A DNA stretch of 64,000 bases from Bacteroidota bacterium (GCA_018267135.1 JAFDZA010000010.1:1-64000); one strand, 5' to 3'. Counted from the stretch's first letter, positions 34,088 to 43,329 are shown. Notes: generated by a model from the letters alone, not told the origin. Program-made: numbers and translations.

Positions 34088-34696
34088 TTAGTGATAAATA
34101 AGATTCACATAGCTTTCCCTGCATCGTGGAGACGAAACCCATTTATTGCCGGCCATTCCCGGGTGCAAATTATTGTTGTAATATTCCGTTCCGCTTCGGG
34201 AGTGAAACTCGGTATCGAACCAAATTGAGTTTACATCTATTTTGCTTGGATCAAAATTCGGTAGTTTATACAAGATGCGAGAAAACACGATGCGGGTGTG
34301 CTTGCCTTTAGTTAATTGAATTTCCGTTGGGTTTCCGGCTGGGTCCGTAACCTCTAAGTAAATACTTCTTTTGGTGCTCCCTCCTTGCACCCCAAAGTAA
34401 AAATCTTCCGTTTTTCGGGTGTTTGGAATATCGTTAGGATCTACCTCGCAGAAGCCAACATTCATCAACCCCTGGTAATTCAGCAGTTGCAGATCAACAC
34501 CCTTTACTTTAAGATCGTTAACTGAAAAAACAAACTTGCCGTAAACGGCAAACAGAGTTTGATACACCTGAGAAGCGTACAGGAAGTGATAAACATCTTT
34601 GAATTTTTCAGGGTCATTCGGTTTTGTGTGATTCAGGTCAACACAAGTTACAAGGTCTGTTTTGTTCCAATCAATGGGTGAGGATTCATTGTTCAT
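34088..34696 (-). CDS. Hypothetical cytosolic protein
   Basis: A 202-residue protein with no signal peptide or membrane segment. It is predicted beta-rich, with Asp/Asn-rich loops (DLNHTKPNDPEKF, DPAGNPTEIQLT) and a C-terminal stretch with paired Tyr and Trp. I do not recognise a family or catalytic motif. The stop lies 12 nt before the histidine kinase start on the same strand, so it may be co-transcribed with the two-component system and relate to its signal. The start at 34696 is the only good Met. Upstream (34755-34768) is a CCCAC-GT-GTGGG palindrome that might be an operator. Confidence 0.55.
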   Translation of the reverse strand: MNNESSPIDWNKTDLVTCVDLNHTKPNDPEKFKDVYHFLYASQVYQTLFAVYGKFVFSVNDLKVKGVDLQLLNYQGLMNVGFCEVDPNDIPNTRKTEDFYFGVQGGSTKRSIYLEVTDPAGNPTEIQLTKGKHTRIVFSRILYKLPNFDPSKIDVNSIWFDTEFHSRSGTEYYNNNLHPGMAGNKWVSSPRCRESYVNLIYH

Positions 34697-34780
34697 CGTT
34701 TCCGAAGTTTAGAGTTGGAAATCAAATTTAGCATCAAGTTAGTTTTCACACCATCCCCACGTGTGGGTATCTTTAATCGG

Positions 34781-36109
34781 TTACCAAACTAGTTCCACCA
34801 CGGTATCTATTTCGTCTTGTTTGGCTTTCGGAATTAAAATACTCACGCCAAAATCATTTTCGCTGAACTTTAAGGCCGTTTGGTCTTTAAACAATTTAAC
34901 TGATTTTATTTTCTTGCCCGCGTGCGGAAAGGTAAGTGTTTCGTCTGCCCAGTTTAGAATGTGCACATATATTTTATTTTCTTTTTGCGTCATGACTCCC
35001 CACTCGCGGGGGGTAAGCGGGCCTCCTTGTGTGCCATAAATGGTTTCGCCATAAAGTTTCAGCCACGCACCCACTTCCTGTAAAGCCGCCTTGTGTTCGG
35101 GTTGAATTTTGCCGTTGGGCATCGGCCCTACGTTTAATAAGAAATTGGCATTGTAGCCGGCTGCCTTCACTATATATTGTATCAATTCTTTTTTGCTTTT
35201 GTGGCGATCATCTTTCAGGTTAAAGCCCCACGAGTTGTTTATGGTTTCGCAGATTTCTCCGGGCAAGGCGCCCACTTTTTGTTCGGGGGCAAAGCCGGTG
35301 GTGTTGTGGCCGGGCAAATCTTTTTCAAACATTTGAAAATCTTCGCCTTCGTAAGGCGGGCGGTGGTGGTTGCTGCCCACCAGCGCCCCGGGCTGAAGTT
35401 GGTGGATGAGCGCATACGTTTGGGCCAGCCGCCAGTCGGCCTCTTTTTTATCCCACATGCCATCAAACCAAATGCCGGCTACCGGCCCATAGCGGGTAAG
35501 CAACTCGGTGAGCTGCCCATCCATGTAATCAAGATACTTATACCAGTCGCCTTTTTCTTCGCGGCCGGTATAGCTGCCGCCTGTAAATCCGCGCGGGAAA
35601 TAATCGGGGTGATGCCAATCTAACTGAGAGTGATAAAAAAATAATTTTATGCCTTGCTTCTGGCATTCGTCTGCCAGCATTTTCAACACATCCTTTCCGT
35701 AGGGTGTTTTCTTTACGATGGTATAATCCGAAATTTTTGAATCGAACATGGCAAACCCATCATGATGCTTGCTGGTAATGGTAATGTACTTCATGCCGGC
35801 CTCTTTGGCCATCTGCACCCACTCGGCCGGATTAAATTCGGTCGGGTTAAAAAAGGAAGGAAGTTTCTCGTAATTCTGAATTGAAATCTGTTGGTTGTTC
35901 ATCGCCCATTCGCCATCGCCCAACACACTATATACACCCCAATGGATGAACAGCCCGAAACGGGCCTGCTGAAACCATGCACGGTTTTTCAGATTTTCGG
36001 GGGTGGGCACATACTTGGGTTGGGCTGTTGTACTTTGAAAAGAAAGTGTACATAAAACCAGGCCTGTTACGAGCCCCCGCCCGCTGAAAATTATTTGTAG
36101 TGTCTTCAT
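34781..36109 (-). CDS. Alpha-L-fucosidase, GH29
   Basis: A 442-residue exported glycoside hydrolase. Signal peptide 1-30 (ending STTAQ). GH29 features: GLFIHWGVYS (about 52-61), TSKHHDGFAMFDS (about 112-124), catalytic nucleophile Asp216 (GIWFDGMWD), and a C-terminal beta-sandwich. It would release fucose from host, plant or algal glycans in the periplasm. It is not in a polysaccharide utilisation locus here: no SusCD pair is next to it. The start at 36109 is chosen for its signal peptide; the in-frame ATG at 36154 would overlap the divergent pepP start. Confidence 0.92.
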   Translation of the reverse strand: MKTLQIIFSGRGLVTGLVLCTLSFQSTTAQPKYVPTPENLKNRAWFQQARFGLFIHWGVYSVLGDGEWAMNNQQISIQNYEKLPSFFNPTEFNPAEWVQMAKEAGMKYITITSKHHDGFAMFDSKISDYTIVKKTPYGKDVLKMLADECQKQGIKLFFYHSQLDWHHPDYFPRGFTGGSYTGREEKGDWYKYLDYMDGQLTELLTRYGPVAGIWFDGMWDKKEADWRLAQTYALIHQLQPGALVGSNHHRPPYEGEDFQMFEKDLPGHNTTGFAPEQKVGALPGEICETINNSWGFNLKDDRHKSKKELIQYIVKAAGYNANFLLNVGPMPNGKIQPEHKAALQEVGAWLKLYGETIYGTQGGPLTPREWGVMTQKENKIYVHILNWADETLTFPHAGKKIKSVKLFKDQTALKFSENDFGVSILIPKAKQDEIDTVVELVW

Positions 36110-36152
36110 GATCGTTTTAACTAAATTGCTTTTCAATTTATACAAATTCATC

Positions 36153-37445
36153 ATGCGCTACGCTCCTATTGAAAGACAATTTTTTATTAACAACCGGAAA
36201 AAACTGGTAAACGAACTGAAGCCCGGCTCGCTGTCGGTCATCAACTCAAACGACACCATGCCCACCAATGCCGATGGCACCATGGCCTTCCGGCAAAACA
36301 ATGACTTATTTTATTTAACAGGAATAGAACAGGAAGAAAGTATTTTAGTAATCTGCCCTTCGTTTCGGGAAGAGAAAAAAAGAGAAATCCTTTTTTTGCG
36401 GCAACCCAACGAGCATCTCGAAAAATGGTACGGCCACAAATTAACAAAGGAAGAAGCTCAGGCTATTTCCGGAATAGAAACGGTATTATGGCTGCCGGAG
36501 TTTGATGCGATGTTTCATCACCTGATGGCCATGGGCGGAACCGATTACGTTTACCTCAACACCAACGAGCATTACCGCTCGGAAGTAGTAGTGCAAACCC
36601 GCGATGCCCGCTTTATAGACTGGTGCCAGGCCAAGTACCCGCTGCATACCTACCAGCGGCTGGCGCCATGGATGGCCAAACTCAGAAGAATAAAAAGCGC
36701 GCCCGAAATCGAACTGATTCAAAAAGCCTGCGATATTACCGAAAAAGGTTTTCGCAGAGTGCTGAAATTTACGAAGCCCGGGGTGAAAGAATATGAGATC
36801 GAGGCCGAATACGTGCACGAGTTTATCCGTCATGGCTCAAAAGGGTTTGCCTATACACCTATTGTGGCTTCCGGGAAAAACAATGTGGTGCTTCATTACA
36901 TTGAAAACAACCAGGTTTGCAAAAGCGGAGATTTAATTTTACTGGATGTGGCAGCCGAATATGCTAATTATAATTCCGATCTGACCCGCACCATTCCGGT
37001 AAGCGGAAAATTTACGGCACGTCAAAAAGAAGTATACCATTCCGTGCTCCATGTGCAGCGCGAAGCTTTTAAAATGCTGCGGCCTTCTATGATTTATTTC
37101 GATTACCAGAAAGAAATTGAAAAACTGATGGAATCGGAATTGAAAAAATTAAAATTGATTACCGATACAGATATCAAAAATCAAAACCCGGAAAACCCGG
37201 CTTACCGAAAATATTTCTATCATGGCACCTCGCACATGCTGGGTCTGGATGTGCACGATGTAGGCAATATGCACGACAACGTGCAAGTGGGCAGCGTGTG
37301 GACGATTGAGCCGGGGATCTACATTAAAGAAGAGGGGTTCGGCATCCGGCTAGAAAATAATGTATGGGTGGGTGAAAAAGAAAATACCGACCTGATGAAA
37401 AACATTCCGATCGAAGCTGATGAAATTGAAGCCCTCATGAACTAG
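36153..37445 (+). CDS. pepP: Xaa-Pro aminopeptidase (aminopeptidase P)
   Basis: A 430-residue M24B metallopeptidase that removes N-terminal residues before proline. N-terminal AMP_N domain (about 1-140, with DLFYLTGIEQEES) and a C-terminal pita-bread domain with metal ligands in LLDVAAEYANYNSDLTRT (two Asp), HGTSHMLGLDVHD (His), TIEPGIY (Glu) and IRLENNVWV (Glu). No signal peptide. The start at 36153 (MRYAPIERQFF) matches the family; the ATG at 36108 would add 15 hydrophobic residues overlapping the fucosidase gene. Followed after 15 nt by the DUF4198 gene. Confidence 0.95.
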   Translation: MRYAPIERQFFINNRKKLVNELKPGSLSVINSNDTMPTNADGTMAFRQNNDLFYLTGIEQEESILVICPSFREEKKREILFLRQPNEHLEKWYGHKLTKEEAQAISGIETVLWLPEFDAMFHHLMAMGGTDYVYLNTNEHYRSEVVVQTRDARFIDWCQAKYPLHTYQRLAPWMAKLRRIKSAPEIELIQKACDITEKGFRRVLKFTKPGVKEYEIEAEYVHEFIRHGSKGFAYTPIVASGKNNVVLHYIENNQVCKSGDLILLDVAAEYANYNSDLTRTIPVSGKFTARQKEVYHSVLHVQREAFKMLRPSMIYFDYQKEIEKLMESELKKLKLITDTDIKNQNPENPAYRKYFYHGTSHMLGLDVHDVGNMHDNVQVGSVWTIEPGIYIKEEGFGIRLENNVWVGEKENTDLMKNIPIEADEIEALMN

Positions 37446-37460
37446 GTAACCCCCACCAAC

Positions 37461-38255
37461 ATGAAAAAAATTTATTTAACCCTGTTTGTAGTATTGATGG
37501 CTGCCGTGGCAGAATCGCACGAGTTTTGGCTGCAGCCGCAAAAATTCAAATACCGGGTAGGCGAAGAGCTCTTCCTTCATTTTATGGTGGGCGATCATTT
37601 TGAAGGTGAAGTCTGGGATTTGCAGAAACATAAAATTGAAAAACTGGAGATACACCACCTCGCTCAATTTTCTGATTTGCGCACAGCCGTAACGCCCACC
37701 CAAAAAGAAAAACTGAAACACAAACTGACTGAAGCCGGCACACACCTTGTGGTCCTGCAGAGCGATGCCTCTTTCATGGAATCGGATGCACAGAAGTTTA
37801 ACGACTACTTAAAAGAAGACGGATTAGAGAATATAATAGCCTTGCGAAAAAAAGCCGGAACAGAAAATGCCTCTGCCAAAGAATCGTACACCCGCTTTGC
37901 CAAACTGCTGGTGCAAGTGGGCGATACGCCCGATGATACGTTTAAAAAGAAGGTAGGCCTGCGTATAGAAATTATTCCACAGCAAAATCCGTATGCTTTA
38001 AAAACAGGCGACTACCTGCAATGCCTGGTGTTGTTTGATGGTATGCCGGCCAAAAATCAATTAACAAAAGTGTGGAACAAAGTGGGCAACACGGCCATTT
38101 TGCAAAATATGTACACTGAAAATGACGGTATGATTAAATTTCCCATCAGCAGCAAAGGCCCCTGGATGATAAGCGCTGTTACAATGATTCCTTCGCAGAA
38201 AGCAGGTGCAGACTGGCAGAGTTTTTGGGGAAGTTTACTTTTTGGAATTGAGTGA
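37461..38255 (+). CDS. Exported DUF4198 protein
   Basis: A 264-residue protein with a signal peptide (1-18) cleaved before SHEFWLQP, the hallmark opening of DUF4198. The rest is beta-rich with GPWMISAVTMIP near the end. Family members are periplasmic and are often found near metal (nickel/cobalt) uptake or TonB-receptor genes; the His right after cleavage may bind a metal. Here the neighbours are pepP and a RidA protein, so there is no metal context. Its stop overlaps the next start (GAGTGATGAG). Confidence 0.85.
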   Translation: MKKIYLTLFVVLMAAVAESHEFWLQPQKFKYRVGEELFLHFMVGDHFEGEVWDLQKHKIEKLEIHHLAQFSDLRTAVTPTQKEKLKHKLTEAGTHLVVLQSDASFMESDAQKFNDYLKEDGLENIIALRKKAGTENASAKESYTRFAKLLVQVGDTPDDTFKKKVGLRIEIIPQQNPYALKTGDYLQCLVLFDGMPAKNQLTKVWNKVGNTAILQNMYTENDGMIKFPISSKGPWMISAVTMIPSQKAGADWQSFWGSLLFGIE

Positions 38256-38671
38256 TGAGTTCTATTTCTTCCAATAAAGCCCCCGATCCGGTAGGATCGT
38301 ATCCACACGCCAGGCGCGTGGGCAACTTGCTTTTTCTTTCGGGTGTGGGGCCACGCCAAAAAGGGTCAAAAGAAATCCCGGGTGTAATACTGGATGAGAA
38401 TAAAAATATAGTTCGTTATAATTTTGAAGAACAATGCCATGCTGTTTTTCAAAACGTAAAATATATTTTAGAAGACTCCGGCACGAAGTGGGAAAACCTG
38501 GTAGATATAACCGTCTATCTTACCCACATGAAAAACGATTTTCCGGTTTTCAATAAAATTTATGCAACCTATTTCCCTGATGCAGCAACTCAACCTTGCC
38601 GCACTACGGTAGAAGTAAATGCTTTGCCTACCCCCATCGCCATTGAGCTGAAGTGCATTGCTACAATCTGA
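38255..38671 (+). CDS. RidA/YjgF-family enamine/imine deaminase, possibly 2-aminomuconate deaminase
   Basis: A 138-residue protein of the RidA fold. The conserved substrate-carboxylate Arg is in CRTTVEVNALP, and the opening APDPVGSYPHARRVGNLLFLSG with the PGV segment resembles the 2-aminomuconate deaminase branch more than general RidA. If so it would work after the 3-hydroxyanthranilate route encoded 10-14 kb downstream; general removal of reactive enamines is the alternative. An ATG at 38255 is preferred to the GTG at 38252. It overlaps the stop of the DUF4198 gene. Confidence 0.85.
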   Translation: MSSISSNKAPDPVGSYPHARRVGNLLFLSGVGPRQKGSKEIPGVILDENKNIVRYNFEEQCHAVFQNVKYILEDSGTKWENLVDITVYLTHMKNDFPVFNKIYATYFPDAATQPCRTTVEVNALPTPIAIELKCIATI

Positions 38672-38680
38672 AAAATATTC

Positions 38681-39007
38681 TTAAACCGAAAAACTTTCTC
38701 CGCAGCCACAGGTGCGCGAAGCATTGGGATTAATGAACTGAAATCCTTTTCCGTTCAGCCCGTCAGAAAAATCGAGCGTAGTGCCAATCAGGTAAAGCAA
38801 ACTTTTTTTATCTACCAATATTTTGATGCCTTTGTCTTCAAACACCTGATCGGCCGGGTTAATTTTATCGTCAAAGCCAAGGTCGTACATCAACCCCGAA
38901 CAGCCCCCGCCTTTTACCGATACGCGGATGTTATGGTCGGAGCCTTTCCCTTCTTCCTGGCGCAGGTTCATAATTCGGTCTTTTGCTTTTTCAGTAACTG
39001 AAATCAT
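38681..39007 (-). CDS. HesB/IscA-family iron-sulfur assembly accessory protein
   Basis: A 108-residue A-type carrier of Fe-S clusters. The three ligand Cys are Cys36 (GGGCSGL), Cys100 and Cys102 (TCGCGESF). It passes clusters to apoproteins. It is 3 nt downstream of the 39011 gene on the same strand, so the two are coupled. No isc/suf operon is in the window. Confidence 0.94.
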   Translation of the reverse strand: MISVTEKAKDRIMNLRQEEGKGSDHNIRVSVKGGGCSGLMYDLGFDDKINPADQVFEDKGIKILVDKKSLLYLIGTTLDFSDGLNGKGFQFINPNASRTCGCGESFSV

Positions 39008-39010
39008 AAC

Positions 39011-39430
39011 TTATGAGATAGGGTTTAATACCACACTAAATACGGTAAGCGTGTTGCGGTCGCGGCCGTAGTATAATTTTTCCAATGCTTCTAAAATGTT
39101 CCCGGCCCGAAAATAGGAAGTGTGCAACTCACTGTCGCTTTTAGTTGTCCACTGAATAGTGTACGAGTTTTCTTTCTCTTTGTAATTCTGTACATAGTCC
39201 AGCATTTTTTTCAAGGCATCCACTTTATCGGCACCGGTTTCGGAGTGGAATAAAAAGGACTGGTTATGGCGCGGGTTAATGGTAATTAAATCGAGCTTTA
39301 TTTTTCCGTCTAACACACTAAACTCAAAAACCAAATCGCTGGCATACCCCAGGTATTCTTTAATTTGTTGCTGCACGCGGGCTGCCTCTACGTGCACATC
39401 GCTGGAAATTTCAACTGTAATTTTAGGCAT
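39011..39430 (-). CDS. Hypothetical protein coupled to the HesB/IscA gene
   Basis: A 139-residue soluble protein with alternating beta-strands and helices (ITVEISSDV, VDALKKMLDYVQNY, NILEALEKLYYGRDRN). No Cys and no catalytic motif are present. The 3-nt gap to the IscA-type gene suggests they are translated together, and a role in iron-sulfur or redox maturation is possible. I do not recognise a named family. Confidence 0.65.
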   Translation of the reverse strand: MPKITVEISSDVHVEAARVQQQIKEYLGYASDLVFEFSVLDGKIKLDLITINPRHNQSFLFHSETGADKVDALKKMLDYVQNYKEKENSYTIQWTTKSDSELHTSYFRAGNILEALEKLYYGRDRNTLTVFSVVLNPIS

Positions 39431-39512
39431 AGCAATCTTTTAAACTTTCGGAAAGGCCAAAAAGTTTCCCGAATTTTCTTCAAAATTAGAAAAACCTATC
39501 AAAACTTCGTGT

Positions 39513-39914
39513 ATGGAAAAATTAGAACACATCGGCATAGCCGTAAAAAACCTGGACGAATCGAACCGGGTATTTGCCCGATTGTTGGGCCGGGCGCATT
39601 ATAAAATTGAAGAAGTAGCCGGAGAAGCCGTGCGCACGTCATTTTTTGAAGTAAGTGGAGTAAAGATAGAGTTACTGGAGGCCACCGCTCCCACATCGGC
39701 CATCGCCCGGTTTATCGAAAAAAGAGGGGAAGGCATTCATCACTTAGCCTTCGAGGTAAGCGATATTAAGGCAAGCATTCAAGCTTTTTCGGAAAAAGGT
39801 TTTTCTATGATAAACACGGAACCAAAAGCCGGAGCCGACAATAAACTGATTGCCTTTATGCACCCCAAGTCGGCCCAGGGGGTTTTGGTAGAACTTTGTC
39901 AGGAAAAGAGGTAA
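39513..39914 (+). CDS. mce: Methylmalonyl-CoA epimerase
   Basis: A 133-residue vicinal-oxygen-chelate fold protein interconverting the (R) and (S) forms of methylmalonyl-CoA in propionate metabolism. Metal ligands are in EHIGIAVKNLD (His), IHHLAFEV (His) and VLVELCQE (Glu). The length is normal for the family. The mutase partner is not in this window. A run of inverted repeats follows downstream (39926-40051). Confidence 0.93.
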   Translation: MEKLEHIGIAVKNLDESNRVFARLLGRAHYKIEEVAGEAVRTSFFEVSGVKIELLEATAPTSAIARFIEKRGEGIHHLAFEVSDIKASIQAFSEKGFSMINTEPKAGADNKLIAFMHPKSAQGVLVELCQEKR

Positions 39915-39925
39915 ACCCAAATCAC

Positions 39926-39944
39926 GCAATAGAAAATCTATTGC
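39926..39944. terminator. Hairpin after mce
   Basis: GCAATAGA-AAA-TCTATTGC: perfect 8-bp arms, 3-nt loop, beginning 12 nt after the mce stop. It lacks a T-run, so termination is uncertain. Confidence 0.4.
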
Positions 39945-39954
39945 ATGATTGACG

Positions 39955-40051
39955 AATGAAAATCAACAACATACCAATGAAGATAAATACCCAATGGTGA
40001 TTTTCATTGTCAAGGTTAAATTATGACAAGGCGGGCTTTTTCGTTAACCTT
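39955..40051. repeat. Two further inverted repeats in the mce-SBP intergenic region
   Basis: AATGAAAATCA (39955-39965) pairs with TGATTTTCATT (39998-40008) across 32 nt. AAGGTTAA (40012-40019) pairs with TTAACCTT (40044-40051) across 24 nt. With the hairpin before them, three inverted repeats lie within 126 nt. The role is unknown. Confidence 0.5.
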
Positions 40052-40199
40052 TTAAGCAGATGATGCGTTCCTAATGCATACCCCGTGATAAAAACCAGAT
40101 AAAAATAAAGGGCGAAAAAAATGCAAACCAGACGATTACCTTACATTCGGTTTGATTCAAAAGACAATCTCTTCAACTTTCATTTACTAAACTAAAAAA

Positions 40200-41027
40200 A
40201 TGAAAAAGATTCTCTTTCTGCTAATGTTTGCCTCCTCCGGGTTGTTTGCTCAAAAATATGAAGGCGACAGTTGGGCTACCGTACAAAGCAAAGGCAGTGG
40301 CAAACTGGCCGTAGTGTACTACCCGCAAGCCGGTTTGATTTCGGAAGAAGGCGGAAAAATGAAAGGTTTATGCGTAGAGTTGCTCAACGATTTTGCCGCG
40401 TATGTTCAAACCAAGCACGGCAAAAAAATTACCATTGAGTATCAAGGCGCTGAAACAGTTTTTAGCGATTTTTTAAAGGTAACCCAAAATACACCCAACT
40501 TGCTGGGAGTAACGTATGTTACCGTTACCGAAGAACGTAAAAAAGTAATGAAGTTTACGCCTCCGTTTTTATCAAACCAGGAAACGCTCATTACGCACAA
40601 AGACGCCCCTACCCTTCCTTCACTAAAAAACATCAACACTGTTTTAAAAGGCTATACTATTAAAATCATTGACGGAAGTGTGCACCAAAAATATGCCGAC
40701 CAGATCAAACGCGAAAACATGCCCGAGCTAACTATTTCTACCGGCCCCTCGGGCGCAGAAATCCTCAAAGAAATAAGTACTAACCATAAACTGTTTACCA
40801 TTCTCGATTTTACCGAGTATGTAGATGCCGTGCGCAAACAACTTCCGGTGAAACGACAAAATGTACAAATCGGCCCTATTCAAGATCTGGCCTTTGCCAT
40901 GTCCAAGCAAAGCGACTGGGATGAAATCTGGAAAGAATTTCTAACGCCTGAGTATCGCAAAAGCGAAAAATACCGCAAGGCTATTGCTACCCACTTAGGC
41001 GGAGCTTACCTGAGCGTATTCAAATAG
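40200..41027 (+). CDS. Periplasmic solute-binding protein, family 3-like
   Basis: A 275-residue protein with a signal peptide (1-18, ending GLFAQ). The rest fits the SBP family 3 fold: a first lobe (YYPQAGLISEEGGKMKGLCVELLNDFAAYVQ), a hinge and second lobe (YTIKIIDGSVHQKYADQI, DFTEYVDAV), and the typical late FAMSKQSDWDEIWKEF. It would bind an amino-acid-like or small organic ligand. No ABC permease or ATPase is adjacent, so it may act as a sensor or stand-alone binding protein. It is monocistronic by spacing. Confidence 0.85.
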   Translation: MKKILFLLMFASSGLFAQKYEGDSWATVQSKGSGKLAVVYYPQAGLISEEGGKMKGLCVELLNDFAAYVQTKHGKKITIEYQGAETVFSDFLKVTQNTPNLLGVTYVTVTEERKKVMKFTPPFLSNQETLITHKDAPTLPSLKNINTVLKGYTIKIIDGSVHQKYADQIKRENMPELTISTGPSGAEILKEISTNHKLFTILDFTEYVDAVRKQLPVKRQNVQIGPIQDLAFAMSKQSDWDEIWKEFLTPEYRKSEKYRKAIATHLGGAYLSVFK

Positions 41028-41102
41028 CTTCCGTCATTTTTTAGCCGGTGTGTGGAGAAACCCACGCATTTATTAATTTGCGTGAGATTAACTAAAGAAT
41101 CC

Positions 41103-42503
41103 ATGCAATACCATGTTATCGTAATTGGGTCGGGGCCCGGTGGGTATGTGGCGGCTATTCGCTGCGCACAACTCGGTTTCAAAACTGCTATCGTAGAAAA
41201 ATATTCCACGTTGGGCGGCACTTGTCTGAATGTAGGCTGCATTCCTTCTAAAGCCTTACTCGATTCTACCGAACATTTTCATACTGCGGCACATACCTTT
41301 AAAGAGCACGGCATTATCATATCAGAGCCCAAGGTTAATCTGCCACAGATGATTTTACGCAAGGCTGATGTAGTAAAACAAAATGTGGAAGGCATCGCAT
41401 TTCTTATGAAGAAGAATAAGATTGATGTGCATGCAGGCATCGGTTCGTTTGTAGATAAAAACACGATTCAGGTTATGTCCAAGGAGGGAAAAGCAACCAC
41501 CCTCACGGCCGATCATATCATTATCGCTACCGGCTCTAAACCTACACCTTTGCCTTTTGCTCCTTTCGATAAAAAACGAATTATATCGAGTACCGAAGCG
41601 TTAGAACTCAACGAAGTGCCCAAGCATTTGATTATTGTAGGCGGAGGGGTAATCGGCATGGAACTCGGTTCGGTTTACGCCCGCATCGGCTCAAAAGTAT
41701 CGGTAGTAGAATTTTTAGACAGCCTCATTCCTACCATGGATGGCACCTTGGGCAAAGAGCTGATGAAGTCGGCCAAAAAACTGGGAATGGATTTCTACCT
41801 CGGCCATAAAGTAACGGCTGTAGAAAATAAAGGAAAAGAAGTAGTATTAAAAGCAGAACCAAAAACGGGAGGCACTCCTATAGAACTAAAAGGCGATTAT
41901 TGTTTAGTCTGTGTGGGGCGCAGACCTTACACCGAAGGGTTGGGGTTAGAAAAAATTGGTATTGAGTTAGACAAAGGAAAAATTCCGGTAGATGAACATC
42001 TGAAAACCAAAGTAGATAATGTCTTTGCCATAGGCGATGTTATTCGCGGAGCCATGCTGGCACATAAGGCAGAAGAAGAGGGTGTGTATGTGGCCGAGCA
42101 ACTGGCCGGACAAAAACCGCACGTTAATTATTTGCTTATTCCCGGGGTGGTTTATACCTGGCCGGAAGTGGCAAGTGTAGGCTACACCGAAGAACAGCTA
42201 AAAGAACAGGCACGTGCTTATAAAACCGGCAGCTTCCCCTACAAAGCGCTGGGCCGCGCCCGCGCCTCGATGGATACCGATGGATTGGTAAAAATATTGG
42301 CCGATAAAACCACCGATGAAATTTTAGGTGTGCACATTATCGGAGCCCGCGCAGCCGATATGATTGCAGCCGGTGTGGTGGCTATGGAATACCGCGCTTC
42401 GGCCGAAGATATTTCGCGGATGAGCCATGCCCACCCTACCTATATGGAAGCTGTGAAAGAAGCTTGCTTGGCCACTACGGCAGGCCGGCCTATTCACATG
42501 TAA
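41103..42503 (+). CDS. lpdA: Dihydrolipoyl dehydrogenase
   Basis: A 466-residue E3 flavoenzyme of 2-oxo acid dehydrogenase complexes. FAD motif GSGPGGYVAA (9-18), redox disulfide Cys41-Cys46 (GGTCLNVGCIPSK), NAD motif GGGVIGMELG, and the active-site His-Glu pair in HAHPTYMEAVKEA near the C-terminus. The start at 41103 (MQYHVIVIGSG) is typical; the ATG at 41052 adds 17 unlike residues and would precede the promoter-like TTAATTTG (41073-41080). No E1/E2 genes are adjacent. Confidence 0.97.
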   Translation: MQYHVIVIGSGPGGYVAAIRCAQLGFKTAIVEKYSTLGGTCLNVGCIPSKALLDSTEHFHTAAHTFKEHGIIISEPKVNLPQMILRKADVVKQNVEGIAFLMKKNKIDVHAGIGSFVDKNTIQVMSKEGKATTLTADHIIIATGSKPTPLPFAPFDKKRIISSTEALELNEVPKHLIIVGGGVIGMELGSVYARIGSKVSVVEFLDSLIPTMDGTLGKELMKSAKKLGMDFYLGHKVTAVENKGKEVVLKAEPKTGGTPIELKGDYCLVCVGRRPYTEGLGLEKIGIELDKGKIPVDEHLKTKVDNVFAIGDVIRGAMLAHKAEEEGVYVAEQLAGQKPHVNYLLIPGVVYTWPEVASVGYTEEQLKEQARAYKTGSFPYKALGRARASMDTDGLVKILADKTTDEILGVHIIGARAADMIAAGVVAMEYRASAEDISRMSHAHPTYMEAVKEACLATTAGRPIHM

Positions 42504-42514
42504 AATTTGTTTAA

Positions 42515-42528
42515 ACCTGATATCAGGT
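42515..42528. other. Perfect 14-bp palindrome after lpdA
   Basis: ACCTGATATCAGGT, in the 73-nt gap between the convergent lpdA and TauE/SafE genes. It could be an operator or part of a weak bidirectional terminator. Confidence 0.35.
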
Positions 42529-42576
42529 AACACTATAGGTTGAGTAATATCCGTTTTTAAAAAACCAGCTCTCTGT

Positions 42577-43329
42577 TTATCTAAAAACCATTACCAAGGC
42601 GGCTACCAATGTCATGGCTACAATAAACCAACGGTATGTTTGGTCGCTCATTTTCTTTACTAACTCAATTCCGGCAAAAGCACCGAGTAAGATAACGGGG
42701 GTAAGCACCAAGGCAAGTCCCCACGAATCACTTTTTATGGTGTGCCAATGCCACACATGAAAAGGCACCTTAAACCAATTCATCACCATAAAAAACCAGG
42801 CCGTAGTTCCGATAAAATTATTTTTTGACAACCGCATACTCAAAAAATAGACGGCCATAACGGTGCCGGCTAAATTGCCAATCATGGAAGTAAACCCACC
42901 TAAAAACCCGGCCAGCCTTCCAAAGTAGATATTATCGGGTATTTTTTCTTTCCCCCCCAGTTCCATCCAGATCATAATGGCCAGGCTGATAAAAATAGTG
43001 GCCGCCATAATAGTGCGAAACACATGATCGTCTATGTAACTGCCTGCCCAACTGCCGGCTGCCACACCCAAAGCAGCCCCGGGAAATAAAATTTTTAATT
43101 GTTGAAAAGAGGCATGCCGGTGATAATAAAAAACACCAAACACATCGGCCACCAGCAGCATTGGCAGCATCATTCCGCTGGAAATTTTCCCCCCAAAGGC
43201 AATGGCCAGCAGCGGCACCGAAAGCATACCCGCCCCATGCACCCCCGTTTTAGCCATGCCGAGCAGCAACGCCACCACCAACACAATAAACCATCCTTCA
43301 GCAGAAAGGGTAGAAAAAAATAAAAACAT
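42577..43329 (-). CDS. TauE/SafE-family anion exporter
   Basis: A 250-residue integral membrane protein with about eight segments in two repeats, each with Gly-rich helices (LLLGMAKTGVHGAG; AGFLGGFTSMIGNLAGTV). The family exports sulfite, sulfoacetate or related organosulfur anions. Substrate cannot be told from sequence. It is monocistronic and converges on lpdA. Confidence 0.9.
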   Translation of the reverse strand: MFLFFSTLSAEGWFIVLVVALLLGMAKTGVHGAGMLSVPLLAIAFGGKISSGMMLPMLLVADVFGVFYYHRHASFQQLKILFPGAALGVAAGSWAGSYIDDHVFRTIMAATIFISLAIMIWMELGGKEKIPDNIYFGRLAGFLGGFTSMIGNLAGTVMAVYFLSMRLSKNNFIGTTAWFFMVMNWFKVPFHVWHWHTIKSDSWGLALVLTPVILLGAFAGIELVKKMSDQTYRWFIVAMTLVAALVMVFR

